57,709 nucleotides of DNA, taken from IMG/VR virus record IMGVR_UViG_3300020169_001518, positions 1-57,709 of that record. One strand, given 5' to 3'. The notes under the pieces are model-generated. The model made no database searches. It saw only the letters and a program-made list of their open reading frames with translations, and was not told the origin of the DNA. The position numbers and the translations under genes were made by a program. The stretch is from a virus. How positions within the stretch are numbered: position 1 is the stretch's first letter; the number at the start of each line of letters is the position of its first letter. Shown piece by piece: positions 8,379-16,146 of this stretch.

Positions 8379-8716
8379 AACGCTTGAATTGCAATTAATA
8401 CGGCACATAAAACTAAACTTACTAATGTTTTATTATTAATACCTTCTTTAAAAAAATAACTAACTAAAATGGAATATATTATCATTCCAATACTAAATCC
8501 TATAAATCGAGTTGGCCATAATAAACCATTAAACCCTTGAACTGTATATTTAGTTCCCCAAATATACAAAAATGATATTGGTAAACCACACAATGCAACT
8601 ATAACTTCATTTCTTTGAAACCATTCCCATTTAAATTGTCCATTTAATTGAAAAAATACAAATAAATGTCCAATCGCAAACCACATCATACCCATTAATA
8701 ATTTTTCTACCTGCAT
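8363..8716 (-). CDS. Polytopic membrane protein, 117 aa
   Basis: The start is taken at 8716, one base after the upstream stop (TAG-T-ATG), instead of an earlier ATG at 8773. Four hydrophobic segments fill the chain: MMWFAIGHLFVFFQL, VIVALCGLPISFLYIW, RFIGFSIGMIIYSILVSYF and TLVSLVLCAVLIAIQAL. No enzyme motif is visible. Similar membrane proteins occur in T4-like marine phages next to sugar genes, but no function can be given. Confidence 0.65.
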   Translation of the reverse strand: MQVEKLLMGMMWFAIGHLFVFFQLNGQFKWEWFQRNEVIVALCGLPISFLYIWGTKYTVQGFNGLLWPTRFIGFSIGMIIYSILVSYFFKEGINNKTLVSLVLCAVLIAIQALWKTK

Positions 8717-8717
8717 A

Positions 8718-8918
8718 CTAATGTTTTTGATTATTATAAATTTCTTTAGCTGTATCTCCATAACCATAATCAATGATTATAGCTACAAATCCTATTCTAA
8801 GCATACAGCTAGTCCAAGGAGCTTCTTCACTCCAATCCCAAAAATCCCAGCTAATACCTAACACAAAACCATCATGAGGCCACTTAAAATTAACTGAAAA
8901 TCCAAACCAATTATTCAT
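8718..8918 (-). CDS. Hypothetical protein, 66 aa
   Basis: Trp-rich start (MNNWFGFSVNFKW), with a WDFWDWSEEAPW segment. Perhaps beta-stranded. It overlaps the upstream gene's stop by one nucleotide (TAATG). Not recognised. Confidence 0.6.
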   Translation of the reverse strand: MNNWFGFSVNFKWPHDGFVLGISWDFWDWSEEAPWTSCMLRIGFVAIIIDYGYGDTAKEIYNNQKH

Positions 8919-9145
8919 TATAACATTAAATTTTTATTTTCTAAAAACATCCAAAAACGTTCAAGCCATAATTCAACTTTAACATCTTCTATTTTATCTT
9001 TTGCTCCATAACCATCAATACGTTTGTTAGCTACAAATGCAATTCCCATATCACAATAATCTCTTGCTTTATCTTTATCACCTTGTTTGTAATGTTCTTT
9101 TGCTTTAGTAAAGCAATGATGCAAAACCTGTTTTTCTATAACCAT
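8918..9145 (-). CDS. Hypothetical protein, 75 aa
   Basis: Predicted alpha-helical; the first 40 residues (CFTKAKEHYKQGDKDKARDY) resemble one TPR-like helix pair. No further function can be read. Confidence 0.6.
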   Translation of the reverse strand: MVIEKQVLHHCFTKAKEHYKQGDKDKARDYCDMGIAFVANKRIDGYGAKDKIEDVKVELWLERFWMFLENKNLML

Positions 9146-9160
9146 TATTTATTTTTTAAA

Positions 9161-9784
9161 TTATTTAATAAAATATTCCCATATTAAAGCAAATGAAGAT
9201 GCTACTACAAATGTAATAAAAGAATAATACATTACTTTCATAGTTCTATCTACCTTTTCAGGACTTCTACCTTGATTTGATCTGTATTGTCTTGTTTTAG
9301 GTTGTAATTCTTGATTTTGAAACTTTTCTAACAACCAACTTGATGATTGTACTTTTTTCCCTAATCCCCAAACTACATCTACTTCCATTGAATTACAATA
9401 ATCAACTTCAGGTACGTTGCTTAATTTTTTAACTCTGTCTCCACCATTACCAAACGCCATGCTAATATTTTTACCTTTATATCTAAACTTACGTCTATAC
9501 TGAAGGATTGCTTCATAAATACCATCACATACTGTTTCATCATCACCACCTCTAGGATTACATACAATAACATTAGATACATTTTTGATTCTAGACATAA
9601 TATATTTACGTTCGTCTTCTTTCATAAATGCTTGGCCTTTTTTATTTCTAAGCCATTTATCATTGTTTAATATAACCCATACCTCATTACCTAACTTAGA
9701 AGCTTCTTCTATCATTTCAAGATGCCCCTTATGTACAGGATCAAAACCACCACTTACTAATATAACTTTATACTTCTTTTTCAT
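9161..9784 (-). CDS. Nucleotidyltransferase with C-terminal membrane anchor
   Basis: 207 aa. The signature VSGGFDPVHKGHLEMIEEA near the N-terminus is the full HxGH cytidylyltransferase motif. The last 25 residues (YYSFITFVVASSFALIWEYF) form one transmembrane helix after a basic linker, so the enzyme is probably tail-anchored in the inner membrane. It likely makes a CDP- or ADP-activated sugar or polyol for the local glycan genes. The membrane tail is unusual for this family. Confidence 0.78.
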   Translation of the reverse strand: MKKKYKVILVSGGFDPVHKGHLEMIEEASKLGNEVWVILNNDKWLRNKKGQAFMKEDERKYIMSRIKNVSNVIVCNPRGGDDETVCDGIYEAILQYRRKFRYKGKNISMAFGNGGDRVKKLSNVPEVDYCNSMEVDVVWGLGKKVQSSSWLLEKFQNQELQPKTRQYRSNQGRSPEKVDRTMKVMYYSFITFVVASSFALIWEYFIK

Positions 9785-9785
9785 A

Positions 9786-10136
9786 CTATTGATTATAACT
9801 TTCTGCCCTTAAATTGTTTTGTTGTTCTTGAAAGTATTGTTTTGCTTCATGATATTTTTTATTGTCAATATCACCTACTTGGTCATTTATTGCTTTTAAT
9901 AAACCTTCAATGTTTAATAATTCATCTTTAAAACCTTGCATATCAGTGTTTTGTTCATTTGATTGTAACCAATTTTGAACATAACCTAGGTTTTGGTTTA
10001 CTTGACTTTTAGCAAATTCTCTCATTGCTAATTCTACAAATTGACCATAGTGAATTTTCTTATTCATGTAATCTATGTAATGATTAGTTGTTGCTATCAT
10101 CAAATCAATTTCCCTTTGAATACTTAATTGTGCCAT
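9786..10136 (-). CDS. Hypothetical helical protein, 116 aa
   Basis: Gln/Asn-rich and strongly helical (INDQVGDIDNKKYHEAKQYFQEQQN). No domain recognised. It is the first gene after the promoter at 10163-10192, and heads the operon running down to the nucleotidyltransferases. Confidence 0.65.
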   Translation of the reverse strand: MAQLSIQREIDLMIATTNHYIDYMNKKIHYGQFVELAMREFAKSQVNQNLGYVQNWLQSNEQNTDMQGFKDELLNIEGLLKAINDQVGDIDNKKYHEAKQYFQEQQNNLRAESYNQ

Positions 10137-10162
10137 AATTTAATTTATTTATTGTTTACTAT

Positions 10163-10192
10163 AATGTACGAAATTATATTTAATATTCCTAA
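10163..10192 (-). promoter_or_regulatory. Promoter TTAGG-N17-CGTACATT
   Basis: Minus-strand TTAGG (10192-10188) and CGTACATT (10170-10163) keep the standard spacing. The ATG of the next gene is at 10136, giving a short leader. The -33 box overlaps the stop codon of the gene ending at 10189. Confidence 0.6.
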
Positions 10193-10344
10193 TAATTATT
10201 AGTAGTATTTTCAATTTTATCCATTTGAACATCATTAACTAATGAGTCAAGTTTTAACTTAGCACCCTTAATATTTTCTTCTTCTATGTCTAAAACTATA
10301 TACATTAATCTGGTGTACAACGCTTCTTTTATTTCTTGATCCAT
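10189..10344 (-). CDS. Small acidic protein, 51 aa
   Basis: ATG at 10344 overlaps the upstream stop as TAATG. The product begins MDQEIKEALYTRLMYIVLDI and is acidic and helical. Not recognised. Confidence 0.6.
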   Translation of the reverse strand: MDQEIKEALYTRLMYIVLDIEEENIKGAKLKLDSLVNDVQMDKIENTTNNY

Positions 10345-10622
10345 TATGATAATGTTTTAATTAATTGGTTAATATCTTCTCTCGATTGCCATCCTTTAGC
10401 ATCTCCTAAAAATTCCCCATCAGCATCAATAGCCATTACTTCAAATGAAGAAACATCTTTAGCATTATTAACTGCTGATCTAGCACCACCTTTAGATGTA
10501 CTGTACATTCCACTACCTGCTACTACAGATAATTCAATACCACTATCTAACATTAATAATCCTTGAATGTGTCCTTTACCTAATCTGTGTTGTTTAAAAG
10601 TAATATCTTTAAATGTTTTCAT
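10344..10622 (-). CDS. Hypothetical protein, 92 aa
   Basis: The start at 10622 (MKTFKDITFKQHR) is chosen because the longer reading frame would run through a terminator and promoter at 10659-10700. The leader has AAGGTT just before ATG, shared with other genes of this promoter class. The sequence (GKGHIQGLLMLDSGIELSVV) suggests a small beta-rich fold. Function unknown. Confidence 0.7.
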   Translation of the reverse strand: MKTFKDITFKQHRLGKGHIQGLLMLDSGIELSVVAGSGMYSTSKGGARSAVNNAKDVSSFEVMAIDADGEFLGDAKGWQSREDINQLIKTLS

Positions 10623-10658
10623 AACCTTAATTGTTTTTGTACTTATTAATATACCGTG

Positions 10659-10688
10659 AATATACGAAAAAAAAATGCGGTAACCAAA
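10659..10688 (-). promoter_or_regulatory. Promoter TTTGG-N17-CGTATATT
   Basis: Minus-strand TTTGG (10688-10684) and CGTATATT (10666-10659), followed by CACGGTATA. The -33 box lies inside the 3' arm of the terminator at 10675-10700 and the T-run fills the spacer. Drives the gene starting at 10622. Confidence 0.75.
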
Positions 10689-10700
10689 TGGATACCGCAT
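10675..10700 (-). terminator. Rho-independent terminator
   Basis: Minus-strand stem ATGCGGTA/TACCGCAT with an added CC/GG step, a 4-nt loop and a run of Ts immediately after. It closes the transcription unit ending with the 336-aa gene at 10726. Confidence 0.85.
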
Positions 10701-10725
10701 TACTTTTAATTTATTTTAATATTTT

Positions 10726-11736
10726 TTATTTGAATCTATTAAAATGTTCTTTAAGCGATTCCATTTCACTTATGTTCTTTTCCTTTTTCATATTATCAAC
10801 ATAATCAGATGAACTTGTTTCATTAACTGATTCGTATTCTTTAAAATCAGCTACTACTTCGTCTTTATCATAAGCATCTACTTCACCACTAAATAAATCA
10901 TCTTTATGTGTTCTAATATAATCTAAAGCTTCATCAGTGCCAACTGATAATTCGTCTCTAAGGATGTCAATTACATTTCTCATAGCCATTTTTCTATCAT
11001 GATTAGAAGCTCTAACATTATACATTTTACCATCATCACCCATTTTAGTAATTCCTGGTTCAGTTGGGATTGGATCTGCTTCAGATATTTCATCAGCAAA
11101 ATCTTCTACATCACCGTTTTCAGTATACATAGGTTTTGGGTTTGCTATTTCTTTATCTTCCTGGTTGTCTTCATTATCATTTGATGATGTTTCACCTCCA
11201 TAATTTGTACCTTTAGCACTTGGACTTGATACTTTATCAACATTAACAACATCATTTTCAGGATCTTGATCAGTCACACCATAAGACTCTTCCATACCAG
11301 CTAATCTATCACCTTGCCTTTGATACCCAGCTAATTCAGCATGCATTTCATTATTTAAGTGATTAATTATATCTTCAGGAAAGAAATTATCTTCTTCTAA
11401 TAAATCTGAATATATATCCATAAACGCATCTATAAATTTAGCTTTCATAGATCTGTCTAAAAAACTTTCAATACGTTCAGCTACGTCTCTATCAATTCTA
11501 GCTTCACTCATATCCCTAGCAGCTTTTTTATACTTAGTAGCATCACTACCATCTGTATCAGGTTTTTCATTACCTTTTCTATCAATACCCATTACTTCTT
11601 TTTTCATTGCTTTTTCTTTAGCCATCATAGCAAAGATTTTTTCCAATTTAAGTTGGTCATCACTAGTTAATTTATCAAAGCGTGCTTTTTCATCTGAAGA
11701 CATTTCTTCAAATAGGTCTGTTAAGTTTAATGCCAT
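10726..11736 (-). CDS. Hypothetical acidic protein, 336 aa
   Basis: Helical, charged N-terminus (LFEEMSSDEKARFDKLTSDD) and a helical C-terminus (MESLKEHFNRFK), joined by a low-complexity Asp/Glu/Asn linker at about residues 150-215. No family recognised. Size, acidity and the disordered centre would fit a scaffold or internal head protein, but nothing else supports that. It is the last gene before the terminator at 10675-10700. Confidence 0.75.
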   Translation of the reverse strand: MALNLTDLFEEMSSDEKARFDKLTSDDQLKLEKIFAMMAKEKAMKKEVMGIDRKGNEKPDTDGSDATKYKKAARDMSEARIDRDVAERIESFLDRSMKAKFIDAFMDIYSDLLEEDNFFPEDIINHLNNEMHAELAGYQRQGDRLAGMEESYGVTDQDPENDVVNVDKVSSPSAKGTNYGGETSSNDNEDNQEDKEIANPKPMYTENGDVEDFADEISEADPIPTEPGITKMGDDGKMYNVRASNHDRKMAMRNVIDILRDELSVGTDEALDYIRTHKDDLFSGEVDAYDKDEVVADFKEYESVNETSSSDYVDNMKKEKNISEMESLKEHFNRFK

Positions 11737-11739
11737 TTT

Positions 11740-12036
11740 TTATTTTTTAGGTTTACGTCCTTGTCTTTTTTTACCTTTAGCTGCTTGAGCTACGTCACCT
11801 ACCTGGTTACCTAATTCTTTAGCTGCTACAACAACGTCTTTTAATTCTTCTTTAATGTTTTTAGCTCTACGTTTTACTTCTTTAGCATGTGCCTTTACAT
11901 CTTCAATTGTATCTTCTATCTCATCTGGAATGTAATCTCCATCTCTGTCATTGATTTTACCTTTCTTGTAAAACCCAAAATAATATACTGCTACTGCAGC
12001 TACTACTAATACTAAAATAACTAATAATTTAACCAT
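11740..12036 (-). CDS. Membrane-anchored basic helical protein, 98 aa
   Basis: One N-terminal transmembrane helix (LLVILVLVVAAVAVYYFGFY), then DRDGDYIPDEIED, an acidic loop like the calcium-binding type-3 thrombospondin/dockerin pattern, then a long Lys/Glu helix and a basic tail (KGKKRQGRKPKK). Resembles YtxH-type small membrane proteins. Function unknown. Confidence 0.7.
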   Translation of the reverse strand: MVKLLVILVLVVAAVAVYYFGFYKKGKINDRDGDYIPDEIEDTIEDVKAHAKEVKRRAKNIKEELKDVVVAAKELGNQVGDVAQAAKGKKRQGRKPKK

Positions 12037-12075
12037 GATCGTCTATTTTTAAATGTTTATTATAAATATATAACT

Positions 12076-12465
12076 TTAATTCAAATTATACTTCTGTTTA
12101 TACTTATCAATAAATGACTTACCAGTACCTATTTCAAGCCATTCTGCTATTGCTGGAATGCCTGGAATCTTTTTAGCTGATAAGACATAATCAATATTTT
12201 TGTTAATTACCTTCATTTTTGTTTTAGCATTTGAACGATTAGATGTTTTAAATACTATTACTGTAGGCATGTTTCTAACATACATACGTTGATCAATTGT
12301 AGGTTTAGCTTGTTTTTCACCAGCTTTATATTTGTTTTCTACTTTCCAACACCCATTAGCTGATTTGCTTCTATCAAAGTACCATATTTGGTCTTCAGTT
12401 TCCTGAATCCATTTATCTAATACTACAGCTGGTTGTTCACTTGGTCTACCTCGTCTTTCTACCAT
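12076..12465 (-). CDS. Hypothetical protein with AT-hook-like start, 129 aa
   Basis: Start placed at 12465 (MVERRGRPSEQP), preceded by AGAGGT as a ribosome-binding site; an in-frame ATG at 12495 also exists but overlaps the upstream gene by 50 nt. RRGRP is an AT-hook-like minor-groove motif, suggesting DNA binding. The rest is mixed and unrecognised. Confidence 0.65.
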   Translation of the reverse strand: MVERRGRPSEQPAVVLDKWIQETEDQIWYFDRSKSANGCWKVENKYKAGEKQAKPTIDQRMYVRNMPTVIVFKTSNRSNAKTKMKVINKNIDYVLSAKKIPGIPAIAEWLEIGTGKSFIDKYKQKYNLN

Positions 12466-12601
12466 TTTGTTTACCTCTTTTAGTTTTATATTCATTAATT
12501 GGCATGCTTATTGTGGAATGTAATCCACTATTGTCCCGTTTTTCTGCTACTATTTGTCTATATAGTGGGGATTCTAATTCACATCCATTATATCTTCTCA
12601 T
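12446..12601 (-). CDS. Small protein, 51 aa
   Basis: ATG at 12601 overlaps the upstream TGA by 4 nt (ATGA). Product begins MRRYNGCELESPLYRQIVAE and ends basic. The overlap with the next gene's start is 20 nt. Part of a chain of very small coupled cistrons. Confidence 0.55.
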   Translation of the reverse strand: MRRYNGCELESPLYRQIVAEKRDNSGLHSTISMPINEYKTKRGKQNGRKTR

Positions 12602-12735
12602 GCTTCATATGCTTTAGGTGATGGTAAACCAGAATAAGCGCAACTAGTATTACCATAATGTTTACTTAATAATTTAATTTTAACTTCCTCACTAATCTCA
12701 TTAGTTTGGTATAACTGTTCTATTAACTCTACCAT
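12598..12735 (-). CDS. Small protein, 45 aa
   Basis: ATG at 12735 overlaps the end of the 48-aa gene upstream by 7 nt; TGA at 12598-12600. Product begins MVELIEQLYQTNEISEEVKI. Coupled to both neighbours. Not recognised. Confidence 0.55.
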   Translation of the reverse strand: MVELIEQLYQTNEISEEVKIKLLSKHYGNTSCAYSGLPSPKAYEA

Positions 12736-12875
12736 TTTTTACAAGCTTTAAGTGGTACTTGACATAATGTACCTTTATTTTTAATTAATGGGTTACCATT
12801 TGGTCTAAATCCAAATACAATTTTAACTTGATCTTCATATATTCTAATTCGATCACCTACTTTTATTTCAGACAT
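12729..12875 (-). CDS. Small protein, 48 aa
   Basis: ATG at 12875, TAG at 12729-12731. Product starts MSEIKVGDRIRIYEDQVKIV, resembling a small beta-barrel or KOW/SH3-like strand pattern (VGDRIRI). Overlaps the upstream gene by 13 nt. Confidence 0.55.
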   Translation of the reverse strand: MSEIKVGDRIRIYEDQVKIVFGFRPNGNPLIKNKGTLCQVPLKACKKW

Positions 12876-13117
12876 ATATCTAATGTTTTATTTAAATTAA
12901 TTACATCTCTAATGTTAGCACACTTTTCATATTCTTCTGTTGATTCAAAATAATCAAGTAAATCCATAGCTATTTCTAATTCAGTTGCTTCTGGATCTGG
13001 AATTACTACCATGTCTTCTATTTCATCACTATCGCTTGGGATAATTTGTTCATCTATTCCCATAATCATATTATAACTTACATTCATTGCTCGGTCAAAT
13101 AATTCTAGTTCTTTCAT
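12863..13117 (-). CDS. Hypothetical protein, 84 aa
   Basis: Start taken at 13117 (MKELELFDRAMNVSYN), one base after the upstream stop (TAATATG). A longer frame from 13210 would lie on top of the upstream gene. Acidic and helical; the C-terminal half (LEIAMDLLDYFESTEEYEKCANIRDVI) resembles the UvrB/UVR-type helix pair seen in many phage hypotheticals. Confidence 0.65.
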   Translation of the reverse strand: MKELELFDRAMNVSYNMIMGIDEQIIPSDSDEIEDMVVIPDPEATELEIAMDLLDYFESTEEYEKCANIRDVINLNKTLDICLK

Positions 13118-13118
13118 A

Positions 13119-13355
13119 TTAAAATGGTAATGGTTCGTCCTTTTTTTCTTTAGGAATAAATGTTGGATCATCCAATTTACGATAATAAGTTGAGGCAAAT
13201 GGTTGTTCACCTATTTCTTTAACAGTTACATCTTGAGAATGTCTTCTATTATCAATCGATAATCTTAAATCGTTAGCACGTTTTCTAGCCATATAATCAT
13301 TATCAGCATAAACGTACATATCCATTTGTACTACATATCTTTTATTTTCTGCCAT
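13119..13355 (-). CDS. Hypothetical protein, 78 aa
   Basis: Starts MAENKRYVVQMDMYVYADND and looks like a small alpha/beta protein with strands YVVQMDMYVYA and a helix of basic residues. First gene after the promoter at 13387-13416, with the AAAGGTT-ATG leader. Function unknown. Confidence 0.68.
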   Translation of the reverse strand: MAENKRYVVQMDMYVYADNDYMARKRANDLRLSIDNRRHSQDVTVKEIGEQPFASTYYRKLDDPTFIPKEKKDEPLPF

Positions 13356-13386
13356 AACCTTTATTGTTTTTAATTAATATACCGTG

Positions 13387-13416
13387 AATATACGAACTCT
13401 ATTTCGTATCTCCTAA
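13387..13416 (-). promoter_or_regulatory. Promoter TTAGG-N17-CGTATATT
   Basis: Minus-strand TTAGG (13416-13412) and CGTATATT (13394-13387) followed by CACGGTATA. A perfect 7-bp inverted repeat (13390-13409, ATACGAA/TTCGTAT) covers the box and the stop codon of the upstream gene. Drives the small-gene chain down to 12076. Confidence 0.75.
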
Positions 13417-13845
13417 TTTTGTGCGCATTGCCTTTACATGCTTGCAATTACCACTTGATCTCCAATAACCAGGGCATGAACAATGGAATTTACCACTTTC
13501 AGGATAATACTTAGTTTTATATTCCCCCAAACCACTTCCACTCATATGAGTTTCTACTACTGGTTCTGGTTTAACATATGTTTTTGGTTTTGGTCTGTTC
13601 CACTTTATGTCATTTAAAGTAGTACCTTCAACTACTTCTTGCCATAGTGGCATTAAATAAGTTTTACCTTGAATAGTAGCTAATGTTGGTGGTATATGAG
13701 GGTGTTTATACTCGTATTGATATCTATTAGCAAATACAGATGGACCAAACCCATCACCAGGTATGCTTAATGCACCCTCAGTATGGATAATACGTTTTCT
13801 ATAATTACCATGCTTGTTTAAATTACTAAATTCCCATAATGCCAT
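13399..13845 (-). CDS. SWIM zinc-finger-like protein, 148 aa
   Basis: Near the C-terminus the pattern CSC...GNCKHVKAM (C-x-C, about 9 residues, C-x-H) is the SWIM zinc finger, a DNA- or protein-binding fold. The N-terminal 110 residues have no recognised domain. It follows its own promoter (13873-13902) with an AAAGGTT-ATG leader and ends where the next promoter hairpin begins. Perhaps a regulator or replication accessory factor. Confidence 0.72.
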   Translation of the reverse strand: MALWEFSNLNKHGNYRKRIIHTEGALSIPGDGFGPSVFANRYQYEYKHPHIPPTLATIQGKTYLMPLWQEVVEGTTLNDIKWNRPKPKTYVKPEPVVETHMSGSGLGEYKTKYYPESGKFHCSCPGYWRSSGNCKHVKAMRTKLGDTK

Positions 13846-13872
13846 AACCTTTATTTTTATTATTATACCGTG

Positions 13873-13902
13873 AATATACGACCTATTTATGCGGTATCCT
13901 AG
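13873..13902 (-). promoter_or_regulatory. Promoter CTAGG-N17-CGTATATT
   Basis: Minus-strand CTAGG (13902-13898) and CGTATATT (13880-13873), followed by CACGGTATA. Overlaps the hairpin at 13887-13915. Drives the SWIM gene at 13845. Confidence 0.72.
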
Positions 13903-13915
13903 TTTTTACGCATAA
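13887..13915 (-). terminator. Terminator-like hairpin after PhyH gene
   Basis: TTATGCG/CGCATAA stem just downstream of the stop at 13919. The outer stem matches the ATGCGG terminator at 10675-10700, but the T-run is poor, so termination may be partial. Confidence 0.55.
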
Positions 13916-13918
13916 GTC

Positions 13919-14827
13919 TTAGTTAGGCCCTCCAACTGGGTTTAATGAGAATGGTTTATTATTTATTTGTTGTGTCGCATCTACCATATTTTTTCTATTC
14001 TGCATTATTTCTTCTACTTGATTTTCTGTCAAATATTCTAACCACAAATCATTATCACGATCATTTAACCTTTTATTATGAATTCCTGCTTTACAACTAC
14101 AAAATACCCATTTATTTTCATAAAATAAATATTTTGATGTTTCTGTGCCTTCAGGTAATGATAAAGATTTTTCTAATGTATTTACTAATACACTATCATT
14201 ATTAAAAATTGGGTCTATATTGCCTATAGGTTTATCTGAATAAACACAAGCGTATACAGCTCTAACTTTATTCGATGTATTTTGGGATGAACGGTGTACT
14301 GTATTTCCCTCTACAATTATTAAATCACCTGCTTGTGCTATTATTTCTTCCCATTCACCTGTTTCTATATTTTGACAACTAATAGGTCCAGATTCTTTAG
14401 TTTGATTTGTTAGTATCCACATAAAATTAATGGTTTTAAACTCTCCTTTAGCAGCAGCTAATGGATTAGGTCCATATTGGTTATCATTATGTTCTTCAAA
14501 ACCAAAATTTTCACCAGGAAGTTTAACTACTACTTGATCATTAAAACAATAAAGCTGAGACGATTTAAATAATGGAGCAGAAATTTGTTGCATAAAAGGA
14601 TGTAAATAAAATGCAATTAATTCTTCATCTAATTTACTAGCCATTTCAAGACCTCTCCAAATCTTACCTGTACCCCATTTTCTTGGTTCGCCTAACTTAT
14701 CAATATATTTCTTTTTAAGATTAATACATTTTTTTCTACATTCAGATAATGCAGATGATGGAATTACATCTTTCATATGTAAATAACCTTGTTTATCAAA
14801 TAACTCTACGTTTAATTTATTTTCCAT
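13919..14827 (-). CDS. Phytanoyl-CoA dioxygenase-like 2OG oxygenase
   Basis: 302 aa. PhyH-like layout: FDKQGYLHMKDVI start, first metal pair H-x-D/N in EEHNDNQYGPN, strands INFMWILTNQTKESGPI, a distal His in VEGNTVHRSSQN and Arg in NKVRAVYACVYSD. The iron pair reads H-N-D, allowing His and Asp ligands. It should hydroxylate a small molecule, lipid or sugar with O2 and 2-oxoglutarate. Last gene before a terminator-like hairpin. Confidence 0.8.
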   Translation of the reverse strand: MENKLNVELFDKQGYLHMKDVIPSSALSECRKKCINLKKKYIDKLGEPRKWGTGKIWRGLEMASKLDEELIAFYLHPFMQQISAPLFKSSQLYCFNDQVVVKLPGENFGFEEHNDNQYGPNPLAAAKGEFKTINFMWILTNQTKESGPISCQNIETGEWEEIIAQAGDLIIVEGNTVHRSSQNTSNKVRAVYACVYSDKPIGNIDPIFNNDSVLVNTLEKSLSLPEGTETSKYLFYENKWVFCSCKAGIHNKRLNDRDNDLWLEYLTENQVEEIMQNRKNMVDATQQINNKPFSLNPVGGPN

Positions 14828-14829
14828 TT

Positions 14830-15408
14830 TTAAATATTTAATTTATAACCTCCAAATTCTTTCATATATGAGGTAATTTTTACACCATTACCATCTGTTC
14901 TTGCTTTACCTGTCCTAAACCATTTTTTAACACTACCAGCACCTCCTAAATGAGCAGCAGCTAATAAACCTGATTCAGTAACTAATATACCATTAACTAT
15001 TGTATTATCATATTTTTTAATATAACGTTTTAATTTTTTCTGGTTGTATATTAGGTTTTGTTGCATCGCATGTTCTTGCAATTCAGGGTTATTAATAAAT
15101 TCTGCTCGTGATACATTTATTTTTAATGTTTTTAACGTTGATTTACCAAATTGATATTTACCCATGTAACCAAACCTATTTACTACATTATAATTATTGC
15201 TTGATTCCCTATGACCAATAGCATTTAAAAACTGTTGATGCGATACTAAATCTATCTCTACTTTAGATAATATTATTTCAGTTGAAGTTTTTACAATAGG
15301 CTCAGATTTTAATTGTACAAGCGGTACTATTTTAGCTCTATATGATTTAAATGCCATCATAAACAATATAGATAATATACAAACTATAAATTTAATTGTA
15401 TTTTTCAT
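14830..15408 (-). CDS. Lysozyme/transglycosylase-like protein with signal anchor
   Basis: 192 aa. The N-terminal hydrophobic segment (FIVCILSILFMMAF) should take the protein to the inner membrane or periplasm. The catalytic region is AIGHRESSNNYNVVN...GYMGKYQFG, with the Glu of RESSNNY as the probable general acid, as in SLT-type peptidoglycan lyases. LLAAAHLGGAGSVKKWF is the usual late helix. A likely lysis enzyme or peptidoglycan-remodelling factor; its membrane signal could make it independent of a holin. Confidence 0.75.
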   Translation of the reverse strand: MKNTIKFIVCILSILFMMAFKSYRAKIVPLVQLKSEPIVKTSTEIILSKVEIDLVSHQQFLNAIGHRESSNNYNVVNRFGYMGKYQFGKSTLKTLKINVSRAEFINNPELQEHAMQQNLIYNQKKLKRYIKKYDNTIVNGILVTESGLLAAAHLGGAGSVKKWFRTGKARTDGNGVKITSYMKEFGGYKLNI

Positions 15409-15409
15409 A

Positions 15410-15580
15410 TTAAAAATTTTTTAAAAAATCACCCTTAATTGGTCTTGATTTAAGTTTACTTGCCTTTTCATCATTTTTTAACATTTGAGTAGCTAATTTA
15501 TCTAAATGCTTACTTTTTTGTTTATCATAATCATGAATTATAGCTGCATGTTTTTTGCTATAAGATTTATTTTTCTTCAT
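15410..15580 (-). CDS. Small basic protein, 56 aa
   Basis: ATG at 15580, TAA at 15410-15412, one base before the next ATG (TAATATG). Lys-rich helix throughout (MKKNKSYSKKHAAIIHDYDK). Not recognised. Confidence 0.6.
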   Translation of the reverse strand: MKKNKSYSKKHAAIIHDYDKQKSKHLDKLATQMLKNDEKASKLKSRPIKGDFLKNF

Positions 15581-15585
15581 ATAAA

Positions 15586-16146
15586 TTATTTATAAGCTAA
15601 TGAACTCCATCCATTTAACCCTACGTGTTTATCAATTTTATACCCTTTATCTTCTAAATTTTTATATATATCTTGATTTTCAAGGTGTAAGTTTTCAAAG
15701 TATAACTTTTTTATATTGTATTTTTCAAAATTAATATTAGATATAATTTTATAATCATAACCTTCAGCATCAATAAATAATATATCAATATCAACTAAAT
15801 TATATTTTTTAAATAAATCATTAATATTAATTGTTTTAACCATAAATGACCTAATTCCATCATTTGAATGGTAATGTTTTGGAACAATATGTTCTTTAAT
15901 TATAGATGATACTTCATATCCAGGTTTATCATCAATATGATAATAAAATTTAATGTTTTTTCCTGTTTTTTCTTCAATAGCTAAATTTTCTATACTAATA
16001 TTTTCAACCCAAGAATAATAATTTAATAGAGCTGTATTATGTAATTTTACTGGTTCTACTAATACTAATTTTGTTGGTTGTGTTTTACCTATTATTGAAG
16101 ATAAATCATCATTTCCTCTATTAGCCCCTATTTGTATTATATTCAT
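15586..16146 (-). CDS. FkbM-like methyltransferase
   Basis: 186 aa. SAM-binding start NIIQIGANRGNDDLSSIIG, then VLVEPVKLHNTALL and the FkbM-type LFIDAEGYDYKII motif. FkbM enzymes usually O-methylate sugars. It is somewhat short for the family. It overlaps the HNH-like gene upstream by 4 nt. Confidence 0.8.
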   Translation of the reverse strand: MNIIQIGANRGNDDLSSIIGKTQPTKLVLVEPVKLHNTALLNYYSWVENISIENLAIEEKTGKNIKFYYHIDDKPGYEVSSIIKEHIVPKHYHSNDGIRSFMVKTININDLFKKYNLVDIDILFIDAEGYDYKIISNINFEKYNIKKLYFENLHLENQDIYKNLEDKGYKIDKHVGLNGWSSLAYK

